Assembly (NCBI RefSeq): GCF_003423665.1
Contig: NZ_BFBY01000012.1
Span: 1-40,780, forward strand
Length of the DNA stretch: 40,780 nt
From: Lactobacillus rodentium
GTDB lineage: Bacteria; Bacillota; Bacilli; Lactobacillales; Lactobacillaceae
Direction: 5' to 3'
Shown in pieces: positions 15,068 to 22,608 of the stretch; position 1 is the stretch's first letter, and each line of letters begins with the position of its first letter. The position numbers were made by a program, and so were the translations under genes. Under the pieces are notes generated by a model. It made no database searches and was not told where the DNA came from. It worked only from the letters and a program-made list of their open reading frames with translations.

Positions 15068-16141
15068 TTGGCTAAAGATGAAAAACAAGCGGCTTTAGAT
15101 GCTGCACTTAAAAAAATTGAAAAGAATTTTGGTAAGGGCGCAGTTATGCGAATGGGTGCTAAAGCTGATACCCAAATTTCTACCGTACCTAGTGGATCTT
15201 TAGCACTTGATGCTGCATTAGGTGTAGGTGGATATCCTCGCGGAAGAATTGTTGAAATTTATGGCCCTGAAAGTTCTGGTAAAACTACAGTTGCCTTACA
15301 TGCAGTAGCAGAGGTTCAAAAACGTGGTGGGACAGCTGCGTATATTGATGCTGAAAATGCAATGGATCCTGCTTATGCAGAGGCTTTAGGCGTAGATATT
15401 GATTCTTTGATTTTATCTCAACCTAATACTGGAGAAGAGGGACTGGAAATTGCTGATACTTTAATTTCAAGTGGAGCTATTGATATTGTAGTTGTCGATT
15501 CAGTTGCTGCACTTGTTCCTCGCGCAGAAATCGAAGGCGATATGGGAGATTCTCATGTTGGTTTGCAAGCTCGATTAATGAGTCAGGCTTTAAGAAAATT
15601 ATCAGGAACAATTTCAAAGACTAAGACAATTGCTTTGTTTATTAATCAGATTCGTGAAAAAGTCGGAGTAATGTTTGGTAATCCTGAAACAACTCCTGGT
15701 GGTAGAGCTTTGAAGTTTTACTCGACTATTCGTCTTGAAGTAAGAAGAGCAGAACAAATTAAACAAGGTTCAGATGTGATTGGTAACCGAGTTAAGTTAA
15801 AGGTGGTAAAAAATAAAGTTGCCCCTCCATTTAAAGTGGCTGAAGTTGATATTATGTACGGTCATGGAGTTTCTCAAACTGGTGAATTGATCGATATGGC
15901 TGCAGATAAAGATATTATAAACAAGGCTGGTTCTTGGTATTCATATGGCGATGATCGAATTGGTCAAGGACGTGAAAATGCCAAACAATATCTTGCAGAT
16001 CATCCTGATGTTTATGATGAAGTGATGGCAAAAGTACGAGCAGCTTACGGTATTGATGAGGAATCGATAGCTGAACGTGAAAATCCAACTAAAGAAGAAA
16101 AAGATAAAGCGAGTAAAGCCAGCAAAACAAAGTCAGAATAA
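15068..16141 (+). CDS. recA: Recombinase RecA (TTG start)
   Basis: RecA polymerises on single-stranded DNA, drives strand exchange in recombination and stimulates LexA self-cleavage in the SOS response. The 357-residue protein has Walker A GPESSGKT near residue 66, the IDAENAMDP adenine-site segment, [28 protein letters not shown] split around the L1 loop, the [21 protein letters not shown]2 region, and an acidic, lysine-rich C-terminal tail. The start is TTG at 15068 (protein begins MAKDEK), supported by AAGGAGG seven bases before it and the expected N terminus. It is monocistronic, with promoter, LexA-like box and terminator of its own. Confidence 0.97.
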   Translation: MAKDEKQAALDAALKKIEKNFGKGAVMRMGAKADTQISTVPSGSLALDAALGVGGYPRGRIVEIYGPESSGKTTVALHAVAEVQKRGGTAAYIDAENAMDPAYAEALGVDIDSLILSQPNTGEEGLEIADTLISSGAIDIVVVDSVAALVPRAEIEGDMGDSHVGLQARLMSQALRKLSGTISKTKTIALFINQIREKVGVMFGNPETTPGGRALKFYSTIRLEVRRAEQIKQGSDVIGNRVKLKVVKNKVAPPFKVAEVDIMYGHGVSQTGELIDMAADKDIINKAGSWYSYGDDRIGQGRENAKQYLADHPDVYDEVMAKVRAAYGIDEESIAERENPTKEEKDKASKASKTKSE

Positions 16142-16152
16142 AGAAATTAATT

Positions 16153-16185
16153 TAGATCTTGGTATTTAAACCAAGATCTATTTTT
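16153..16185 (+). terminator. Terminator after recA
   Basis: TAGATCTTGGT (16153-16163) pairs with ACCAAGATCTA (16170-16180), an 11-bp perfect stem with a 6-base loop, followed by five T. Confidence 0.85.
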
Positions 16186-16193
16186 CTCTATGA

Positions 16194-16222
16194 TTGACTT
16201 TATTTGTTTGGACTCTTATTAT
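16194..16222 (+). promoter_or_regulatory. Predicted rny promoter
   Basis: TTGACT (16194-16199) and TATTAT (16217-16222) are separated by 17 bases, each one base from the sigma-A consensus. The promoter lies between the recA terminator and the rny start codon. Confidence 0.7.
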
Positions 16223-16266
16223 ATTTATTGTGTGAATAATTCTAATTAAAAAAGGCGATAGTAAAT

Positions 16267-17898
16267 ATGATAAATACAATTTTTATATCCTGTGCTGTCG
16301 CTATTGTTTCAATTCTGATCGGTGGTTTTGTAGGTTACAGTATCCGTAAAAATAAATGGGAAAAGGCTGTTCAAAATGCACAAAATGATGCCGCCCATAT
16401 AATTGCAGATGCTCAAACTAAGGCTAAAGCTGTACAAGATGAAGTAGAACATCAAAAGCAATTAACTGCCTCACTAAAAAAAGAAGCAGAAGATACAAAA
16501 AAAGAAAAAATATTAGAAGCTCAAGAACAAATTCATCAATATCGAGAACGGATCGATAGTGAACTAAATGAGCGGAGACAAGAAATTTCTAAACAAGAAA
16601 ACCGTTTATTGCAACGTGAAGATGCAATTGATCATAAGGACAATTTATTAGATCAAAAAGATGCTCAACTCACACAAAAAGAAAATCAAGTTAAGCAATT
16701 ACAAGTCAAGGTTTCCGAAAAGGAACAACAGGCCGATGACTTAATAGCACAACGACGCGAAAAATTATATGAGGTAGCAAAATTAGATCCTTCAGAAGCA
16801 AAGAAAATTATTCTGGATGATTTATCTGATCAATTAATTACTGAAAGAGCAGAACTAATTAAAGAAAGCAACGAGCAAGTAAAAGCAAAGGCTGACCGTT
16901 TTGCTCAAAAAGTAATTATAGATGCTATCCAAAGTAGCGCCGCAGATACTGTGTCAGAAAAAACTGTTGCAGTTGTAAATTTACCAAATGATGATATGAA
17001 GGGACGAATAATTGGTCGAGAAGGCCGTAATATTCGATCATTTGAAGCTTTAACGGGTGTAGATTTAATTATTGATGATACACCGGATGTTGTAGTTTTA
17101 AGTGGATTTGATCCTATTAGACGTGAAGTCGCTAAAAGAGCGTTAGAACGCCTAATTAAGGATGGAAGAATTCATCCAGCTCGAATTGAAGAGATGGTAG
17201 ACAAAGCAAGAAAAGAAGTAAATGATGATATTTATGAAGCTGGGGAAAGTGCATTAATGGAACTTGGTATTCATAAAATGCATCCTGAACTTGTAAAGTT
17301 GCTAGGTCGCTTAAAATATCGGACATCCTATGGTCAAAATGTTTTAGCCCATTCTATTGAAGTTGGTAAGTTAACTGGTGTAATGGCAGCTGAACTTGGA
17401 TTAGATGAAAAAATAGCCGTACGCGCGGGATTATTACACGATATAGGAAAGTCAATCGATCATGAAATCGAAGGCTCTCATGTAGAAATTGGTGTAGAGC
17501 TTGCCCGTAAATATCATGAATCTGATATTGTTATAAATGCAATTGCGGCTCATCATGATGATGTACCAAAATTATCATTTATTGCAGAATTGGTAGTAGC
17601 AGCTGATACCATTTCATCTGCTCGTCCTGGAGCAAGAAGTGAATCTCTTGAAAATTATATAAAACGTTTAGAAGAACTTGAAACGATTGCTAAAGGCCAT
17701 CAAGGTGTAAGTCAAGCTTATGCAATTCAAGCTGGTCGAGAAATTAGAGTAATGGTAGAACCAGATAAAATTTCGGATGAACGAACAGTAATTTTAGCAA
17801 GAGAAATTAAAAAACAAATAGAAGCAAATATGGAATATCCTGGTAATATTAAAGTTACCGTGATTCGTGAGAAACGGGCTATTGCGATAGCCAAATAG
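16267..17898 (+). CDS. rny: Ribonuclease Y
   Basis: Ribonuclease Y (YmdA) is the membrane-bound endonuclease that starts decay of many mRNAs in Firmicutes. The 543 residues show an N-terminal membrane helix (about 5-25), a long Glu/Gln/Lys coiled coil (about 30-200), a KH RNA-binding domain with the [17 protein letters not shown] loop near 253, and an HD hydrolase domain with HSIEVGK near 361 and [12 protein letters not shown] near 390. The C-terminal end ([13 protein letters not shown]) is typical. The ribosome site is modest (AAAGGCG). It has its own promoter and terminator. Association with recA is positional and conserved. Confidence 0.96.
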   Translation: MINTIFISCAVAIVSILIGGFVGYSIRKNKWEKAVQNAQNDAAHIIADAQTKAKAVQDEVEHQKQLTASLKKEAEDTKKEKILEAQEQIHQYRERIDSELNERRQEISKQENRLLQREDAIDHKDNLLDQKDAQLTQKENQVKQLQVKVSEKEQQADDLIAQRREKLYEVAKLDPSEAKKIILDDLSDQLITERAELIKESNEQVKAKADRFAQKVIIDAIQSSAADTVSEKTVAVVNLPNDDMKGRIIGREGRNIRSFEALTGVDLIIDDTPDVVVLSGFDPIRREVAKRALERLIKDGRIHPARIEEMVDKARKEVNDDIYEAGESALMELGIHKMHPELVKLLGRLKYRTSYGQNVLAHSIEVGKLTGVMAAELGLDEKIAVRAGLLHDIGKSIDHEIEGSHVEIGVELARKYHESDIVINAIAAHHDDVPKLSFIAELVVAADTISSARPGARSESLENYIKRLEELETIAKGHQGVSQAYAIQAGREIRVMVEPDKISDERTVILAREIKKQIEANMEYPGNIKVTVIREKRAIAIAK

Positions 17899-17934
17899 AA
17901 AAAAGTACTAAGTTACAAACTTAGTACTTTTTTT
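17899..17934 (+). terminator. Terminator after rny
   Basis: A perfect 16-bp inverted repeat (AAAAAAGTACTAAGTT, 17899-17914) with a three-base loop ends in seven T. It begins at the base after the rny stop codon. Confidence 0.92.
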
Positions 17935-17957
17935 ATAGAGTAATTTTCATGACTTTA

Positions 17958-17986
17958 TTGTGTTTGTTGAAACCTCTTTGTATAAT
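17958..17986 (+). promoter_or_regulatory. Predicted tagO promoter
   Basis: TTGTGT (17958-17963) and consensus TATAAT (17981-17986) are 17 bases apart, located after the rny terminator and 30 bases before the tagO start. Confidence 0.65.
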
Positions 17987-18016
17987 AAAAAAAGATATTT
18001 AAGAAAGTAGCAAATT

Positions 18017-19138
18017 ATGTTTCAGACAATTGTTAAATTATTTTTACTTGTTATTATTTCGGCAGCCATTACGCCTTTTATTCGAAAATTAGCTTTTGTT
18101 CTGGGAGCTGTAGATAATCCTAACGCTCGACGTGTGAATAAACGCCCAATGCCAACAATAGGTGGTCTTGGGATATTTATTGCCTTTAATATCGGAACAT
18201 TCATCCTTTTACGGAATAAATTTCCAACTCATGAACTTTTTTCAATTTTACTTGCGGCCAGTATTATAATACTAACCGGGTTAATTGATGATATTAACGA
18301 GTTAAATCCCAAGCAAAAAATGTTTGGAATTTTATTGGCAGCTTTAGTAATTTACTTTTTAGCTGGCATTAAAATGAATGAGATTTCTTTGCCTTGGCTT
18401 GGTACCATTCAGTTAGGTTGGTGGAGTTTGCCAATTACAGTTTTCTGGATTTTGGCTTTAACTAATGCCGTAAATTTAATCGATGGACTCGACGGTCTGG
18501 CAACAGGGGTCTCAATGATTTCACTTATTACCATGGGCATAGTGGGATACTTCTTTCTTCATACTTGGCAACATTATGTTCCTTTAATGTGTATCATGCT
18601 GGCTTGTTGTTTGTTGGGCTTTTTACCTTATAATTTTCATCCCGCTAAAATATTTTTAGGAGATACCGGTGCATTATACATTGGATTTATGATTTCAATT
18701 CTTTCTGTAAAGGGTTTAAAGAATGTAACTTTTATTTCAATGTTAGTACCAATTATTATTTTGGGAGTACCAATAACTGATACTGTTTATGCAATGATAA
18801 GACGGAAGCTAAATAAAAAACCAATTTCATCAGCTGACAAGCACCATTTACACCATCAATTAATGAAAATGGGTTTATCTCACCGTCAAACTGTATTAGC
18901 TATTTATGGTATTTCCTTAATTTTTTCTTTTGTTTCTTTACTCTTTATAAGTGCTCCTAGTTGGGGAATTTGGCCTTTAATTCTAGGACTGTTATTTGCA
19001 TTAGAACTCTTTGTAGAAACAATTGGCCTTTTAGGGGAAAAATATAAACCTTTATTACATTTTTTACAGAAAAATATTAATAAGATGATGCGTGCGGATC
19101 CGGAAGTTAAACCCAAGGATCACAATGATGACAAATAA
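18017..19138 (+). CDS. tagO: Undecaprenyl-phosphate GlcNAc-1-phosphate transferase (TagO/WecA family)
   Basis: TagO moves N-acetylglucosamine 1-phosphate from UDP-GlcNAc to undecaprenyl phosphate, the first step of wall teichoic acid and of several surface polysaccharides. The 373-residue protein has about eleven membrane helices and the MraY/WecA family motifs: VDNPNARRVNKRPMPTIGG near residue 33, the two-aspartate LTGLIDDINEL near 87, NLIDGLDGLATG near 152, FLGDTGALYIGF near 214 and the cytoplasmic HHLHHQLMKMGLSHRQT near 274. This last histidine-rich loop is typical of the GlcNAc type rather than MraY. It stands alone, with its own promoter, and ends inside a bidirectional terminator shared with yigZ. 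Confidence 0.92.
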   Translation: MFQTIVKLFLLVIISAAITPFIRKLAFVLGAVDNPNARRVNKRPMPTIGGLGIFIAFNIGTFILLRNKFPTHELFSILLAASIIILTGLIDDINELNPKQKMFGILLAALVIYFLAGIKMNEISLPWLGTIQLGWWSLPITVFWILALTNAVNLIDGLDGLATGVSMISLITMGIVGYFFLHTWQHYVPLMCIMLACCLLGFLPYNFHPAKIFLGDTGALYIGFMISILSVKGLKNVTFISMLVPIIILGVPITDTVYAMIRRKLNKKPISSADKHHLHHQLMKMGLSHRQTVLAIYGISLIFSFVSLLFISAPSWGIWPLILGLLFALELFVETIGLLGEKYKPLLHFLQKNINKMMRADPEVKPKDHNDDK

Positions 19139-19174
19139 AAGACCTGAGTATAATGCTCAGGTCTTTTATTTGTC
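19130..19174. terminator. Bidirectional terminator shared by tagO and yigZ
   Basis: A perfect 19-bp inverted repeat (19130-19148 with 19156-19174; core AAAAGACCTGAG) has a seven-base loop. Both stop codons lie inside the arms (tagO 19136-19138, yigZ 19166-19168), so the final codons of the two convergent genes are part of the structure. Confidence 0.92.
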
Positions 19175-19831
19175 GTGAAAATTATTATTTTTGAGAAGAG
19201 TTTCGTTAAAACGTTGTTCTCCCAACTTGAAACTGACATTACCAGATAAAAAATTAGTAAGCTTTTTCTGAAAATCATCAATTTTTTCAATATCAAGAAA
19301 AATTGTATAAGTGACATCAGTACCATAGGTTTGGTCCACAATAGCAATATTTTCTTGCTGTAAAAAATGATTGACAGAATCAACATTAGAATAACTAATC
19401 GTAAAATTTAGTTCTTGTTGTAAACTGCAACGAACCACTCCAATTTTTTCTGCAGCCTCTGTTACAGAATTTGAATATGCGCGAATAAGTCCACCAGCAC
19501 CCAACTTTGTTCCACCAAAATATCTGGTTACAACTGCGGTAACATTTTTTAAATTCATTAGCTGCAAGGCCTTCAACTCTGGAATTCCGGCAGTTCTACT
19601 GGGTTCACCATTATCGCTTGCTTTGACCTGGTTATCATTAAGGCCAAGCGTATATGCATAAGTATTATGAGTTGCATCGTGATATTTTTTGGTAATTGTT
19701 TCAATAAATTTTTGAGCTGCGTCAACATCTTCAGTTCGAGCTAGATTACAAATGAAACGACTTTTTTTGATAACTATTTCATTACTACCATTTTCTTTAA
19801 TAGTTAAATAAGCTTGTGGATTAATGGACAA
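19166..19831 (-). CDS. yigZ: YigZ/IMPACT family protein (TTG start)
   Basis: The 221-residue protein belongs to the UPF0029/IMPACT family (YvyE in B. subtilis), conserved in bacteria but without a settled function; eukaryotic IMPACT influences translation control through Gcn1. The signature GGTKLGAGGLIRAYSNSV lies near residue 106, preceded by the DNGEPSRTAG motif near 77. A C-terminal alpha/beta domain with an EF-G domain-like fold follows (DUF1949). The start is TTG at 19829-19831 because AGGAGG stands eight bases before it and the N terminus then fits the family. It is divergent from comFA and convergent with tagO. Confidence 0.88.
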   Translation of the reverse strand: MSINPQAYLTIKENGSNEIVIKKSRFICNLARTEDVDAAQKFIETITKKYHDATHNTYAYTLGLNDNQVKASDNGEPSRTAGIPELKALQLMNLKNVTAVVTRYFGGTKLGAGGLIRAYSNSVTEAAEKIGVVRCSLQQELNFTISYSNVDSVNHFLQQENIAIVDQTYGTDVTYTIFLDIEKIDDFQKKLTNFLSGNVSFKLGEQRFNETLLKNNNFHDK

Positions 19832-19880
19832 AAATTTTCCTCCTTTTGACGTAATATAAATTGAGGTGAAAGTTGAAAAT

Positions 19881-21164
19881 ATGGAAAAAGATGAAAATCT
19901 ATTTGGACGTCAATGGGTCATAGAGCAATCTAACAATACCATAATGGATCAAACAACAAAAGTTAGGGCAATCAAAGATAAAGTTTGTCAACGTTGTCAA
20001 CAAACTGTTACTGGGATGTTACCCAATAATAAATCTTATTGTCGTAAATGTATAGGCTTAGGTCGAATTGATGATTCTAATTGGTTAGTGCGGTATAAGG
20101 AGCAAGAAAAAAGTGGTTATCCAGTTAGTGATGACAAAATTTTAAGTTGGAGAGGAAAACTTACTCCAGAACAAGCAATCGTCTCCCAAAAATTACAGCA
20201 ATCATTAAAAGAGCGACGAAATCATTTAGTTCATGCCGTTACAGGTGCAGGCAAAACTGAGATGTTGTTTGAAGTGATCAATACGGCGTTAATGCGAGGA
20301 CTTAGAGTAGCTCTTGCTACACCACGAATTGATGTCGTAAATGAACTTTATCCCAGATTATCGACGGCCTTTAATACGATAGAAATTGGAAAATATCATG
20401 GGAAAACTTTTAATGAACCGAAAAATCACCAATTTATAATTTGCACTACTCATCAATTATTAAAGTTTTATCATACTTTCGATTTATTGATTATTGATGA
20501 AGTAGATTCATTTCCCTATGTGAACAATCCTATGCTTTTGGCTGGTGCAAAATTTTCAGTTAAAAAAGATGGAGTGCAATTTTTTCTTACCGCAACACCT
20601 GATTCACATTTGTTAGCACAGGCAAAAAGTAAGAAAATTGATTATTCAGTGCTAAATCGAAGATTTCATGGAGGATTATTACCGATTCCCCAAAACCAAT
20701 TTTATTTAAAACCATTCATTACTAAGAAAAAAATAAATTATAAGTTATTGAATACTATTAACCGGCTTTTAAAATTAAACAAACCAATTTTGATTTTTTT
20801 ACCAAGAATAGCAGAATTAAATGATTACAAAGTGAGTTTAGAAAAATCCTGCCCAAAATTACGAGTTGAAAGTGTTTATGCTGGCGATAAACAACGCGAA
20901 GAAAAAGTTCAAAAATTTAGAAATAATAAAATTGATTTGCTTTTAACTACTACGATTTTGGAAAGAGGAGTAACTTTTCCACATGTTCAAGTAATTGTTG
21001 TTGCAGCTGATGATCGAATTTATACTACTCCTAGTCTGGTACAAATTGCAGGTAGGGTAGGACGTAGTAAAGATGATAAAGAAGGAAATGTGATCTTTTG
21101 TTATCACCGTTATACTAAAAACATCCGCCTTGCTAATCAGCAAATTAGGAAAATGAATCAATAA
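19881..21164 (+). CDS. comFA: Competence helicase ComFA
   Basis: ComFA is a DEAD-box ATPase that helps bring transforming single-stranded DNA into the cell. The 427 residues include the four-cysteine zinc finger typical of ComFA (Cys36, Cys39, Cys54, Cys57), Walker A TGAGKT near residue 120, the DEVD box (LLIIDEVDSF) and TATPD as motif III. The second RecA-like half ends with LVQIAGRVGRS. The ATG at 19881 is chosen, with AGGTGA 11 bases upstream; the GTG at 19866 lies in that ribosome site. The frame is intact. Most lactobacilli are not known to be naturally transformable, yet comFA-comFC is preserved. No clear vegetative promoter was found in the short gap to yigZ. Confidence 0.92.
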   Translation: MEKDENLFGRQWVIEQSNNTIMDQTTKVRAIKDKVCQRCQQTVTGMLPNNKSYCRKCIGLGRIDDSNWLVRYKEQEKSGYPVSDDKILSWRGKLTPEQAIVSQKLQQSLKERRNHLVHAVTGAGKTEMLFEVINTALMRGLRVALATPRIDVVNELYPRLSTAFNTIEIGKYHGKTFNEPKNHQFIICTTHQLLKFYHTFDLLIIDEVDSFPYVNNPMLLAGAKFSVKKDGVQFFLTATPDSHLLAQAKSKKIDYSVLNRRFHGGLLPIPQNQFYLKPFITKKKINYKLLNTINRLLKLNKPILIFLPRIAELNDYKVSLEKSCPKLRVESVYAGDKQREEKVQKFRNNKIDLLLTTTILERGVTFPHVQVIVVAADDRIYTTPSLVQIAGRVGRSKDDKEGNVIFCYHRYTKNIRLANQQIRKMNQ

Positions 21165-21166
21165 AA

Positions 21167-21850
21167 ATGAATGAGTGTTTAATTTGTTTTAATAAATTTA
21201 CTTGGTCAATAAATTATAGTGAAATATTTTTATTTAGAAAAAATACTCGTCACTATATTTGTCATGCTTGTAAAAGTAAATTTTCTAGGATAGAAAAAAA
21301 CAGCTGTCAAAATTGCTCAAAGCCTTTGAAGAAAGTAACATCACTATGTGAAGATTGTCGTTATTGGAAGAATTTATATCAAGGTAAAATATTAAAAAAT
21401 ACTTCGTTATATCGTTATAACGAAGTATTTCATGACATCATGGTGCAATATAAACGGTATGGAGACTATGAAATGCGTTTAGTTCTACAATCATTACTAG
21501 CTAAAATTCCTAAAGCTGATCTTTATATTCCGCTCCCATCTTCACCCACACATTTAAAAAAGCGAAGTTTTGATACTATTAGGAGTATATACGAGGATAA
21601 AGTTAAATTATGTCAGTTATTAGAAAAAAATGATTCAGAGAGTGCACAGGGAGAAAAAAATAAAGCAGAGAGACTGAGGACTAAACAAACTTTTACGATA
21701 AAACAAGATATTTCTATAAAAAATACTCCACAAAAGATTTTGCTGCTTGATGATATTTATACTACGGGACGCACTTTATATCATGCTAGGGATGCTGTAA
21801 ATAAGCTTTTTCCACAAAGTGAAATCCAAAGCTTAACTCTAGCTCATTAA
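21167..21850 (+). CDS. comFC: Phosphoribosyltransferase-like competence protein ComFC
   Basis: ComFC is a ComF/GntX-family protein that works with ComFA in DNA uptake. The 227 residues open with a zinc-ribbon region of paired cysteines (CLIC, CHAC, CQNC, CEDC, residues 4 to about 64) and end with a phosphoribosyltransferase fold whose PRPP-loop reads LLLDDIYTTGRTL near residue 191. A middle segment (LPSSPTHLKKRSFD) fits the family. It starts two bases after comFA, so both come from one transcript. Within codons about 77-88 lies a perfect 15-bp inverted repeat described separately. The linker after residue 140 is Glu/Lys-rich. Confidence 0.9.
   Translation: MNECLICFNKFTWSINYSEIFLFRKNTRHYICHACKSKFSRIEKNSCQNCSKPLKKVTSLCEDCRYWKNLYQGKILKNTSLYRYNEVFHDIMVQYKRYGDYEMRLVLQSLLAKIPKADLYIPLPSSPTHLKKRSFDTIRSIYEDKVKLCQLLEKNDSESAQGEKNKAERLRTKQTFTIKQDISIKNTPQKILLLDDIYTTGRTLYHARDAVNKLFPQSEIQSLTLAH
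21397..21430. repeat. Perfect inverted repeat inside comFC (antisense terminator shape)
   Basis: AAATACTTCGTTATA (21397-21411) and its exact complement (21416-21430) flank a TCGT loop. On the minus strand the right arm runs straight into six T (then AAT), giving the form of an intrinsic terminator for antisense transcription. On the plus strand there is no T tail. A perfect 15-bp arm inside a coding region is unlikely by chance. Confidence 0.7.
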
Positions 21851-21853
21851 AAT

Positions 21854-21881
21854 TTGATATCGCTTACATATTTGATATAAT
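21854..21881 (+). promoter_or_regulatory. Predicted hpf promoter with overlapping cre-like site
   Basis: TTGATA (21854-21859) and consensus TATAAT (21876-21881) are 16 bases apart. The sequence TGATATCGCTTACA (21855-21868) matches 13 of 14 positions of the CcpA operator consensus TGWAANCGNTNWCA and covers the -35 element. If real, CcpA bound with HPr-Ser-P would repress hpf while sugar is plentiful. Confidence 0.6.
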
Positions 21882-21922
21882 AAAGATGAAGGTTGATTTA
21901 GGGCATGTAGAAGGAGACTATT

Positions 21923-22468
21923 ATGATTAAATATAATGTACGTGGCGAAAACATTGAAATTACGGATGCTTTAAGAGAATATGTTGAAAAACGTCTCGAG
22001 AAGTTAGAAAAGTATTTTGAAACTAACACTGATGTTATTGCACATGTAAATATGCGTGTTTATCCTGATCATTCAGCTAAAGTAGAAGTAACGATTCCTC
22101 TACCTTACTTAGTATTACGTGCAGAAGATGTTACTGATGATATGTACAAGAGCATTGATTTTGTATCAGAGAAATTAGAACGTCAAATTAGAAAGTACAA
22201 AACTAGAGTAAATCGTAAGAGTCGTGCAAAAGGAATTAAAGATTTCTTCTATGAAGATTTAGAAGAAGAAAAAGAAGTTCCTGAAAAATTTAATATTGTT
22301 CGTAATAAACGCTTGAATTTAAAGCCAATGGATCCAGAAGAAGCAATTTTACAAATGGATATGTTAGGACATGACTTTTTCATCTTTCAAGATGCAGACA
22401 CTAATGGAACCAGTATCGTTTATAAACGTAATGATGGTCGATATGGCTTAATAGAAACAAATGAATAA
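21923..22468 (+). CDS. hpf: Ribosome hibernation promoting factor, long form
   Basis: Long HPF binds the decoding region of the 30S subunit and joins two 70S ribosomes into inactive 100S dimers in stationary phase. The 181-residue protein has the N-terminal RaiA-type domain (about 1-100, starting MIKYNVRGENIEITDALREYVEKRL in pieces) and a basic linker with RKSRAKG. The C-terminal dimerisation domain covers about 125-181 (RNKRLNLKPMDPEEA, LGHDFFIFQDADT, VVYKR-like IVYKRNDG, YGLIE). This second domain marks the long form of Firmicutes. AGAAGGAG precedes the ATG. It is monocistronic between its promoter and a terminator, and it always precedes secA in related genomes. Confidence 0.94.
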   Translation: MIKYNVRGENIEITDALREYVEKRLEKLEKYFETNTDVIAHVNMRVYPDHSAKVEVTIPLPYLVLRAEDVTDDMYKSIDFVSEKLERQIRKYKTRVNRKSRAKGIKDFFYEDLEEEKEVPEKFNIVRNKRLNLKPMDPEEAILQMDMLGHDFFIFQDADTNGTSIVYKRNDGRYGLIETNE

Positions 22469-22480
22469 TTAAATATCTCT

Positions 22481-22516
22481 AAAGGTTCTTATCTTAAAGA
22501 TGAGAACCTTTTTTTA
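22481..22516 (+). terminator. Terminator after hpf
   Basis: AAAGGTTCTTATC (22481-22493) pairs with GATGAGAACCTTT (22499-22511), 13 pairs including one G-U, five-base loop, then more T up to 22516. Confidence 0.9.
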
Positions 22517-22524
22517 TTAGACCA

Positions 22525-22553
22525 TTTTATTTTTAGCAATAAAATGTTAAAAT
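22525..22553 (+). promoter_or_regulatory. Predicted secA promoter
   Basis: TGTTAAAAT (22545-22553) is an extended -10 with TTTTAT 17 bases upstream of the hexamer (22525-22530). It lies between the hpf terminator and the secA start. Confidence 0.45.
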
Positions 22554-22608
22554 TGCATGGTATATCTATTTAGATTTGTGCACAATTTTTAAATTAAGGA
22601 TCGATTTA

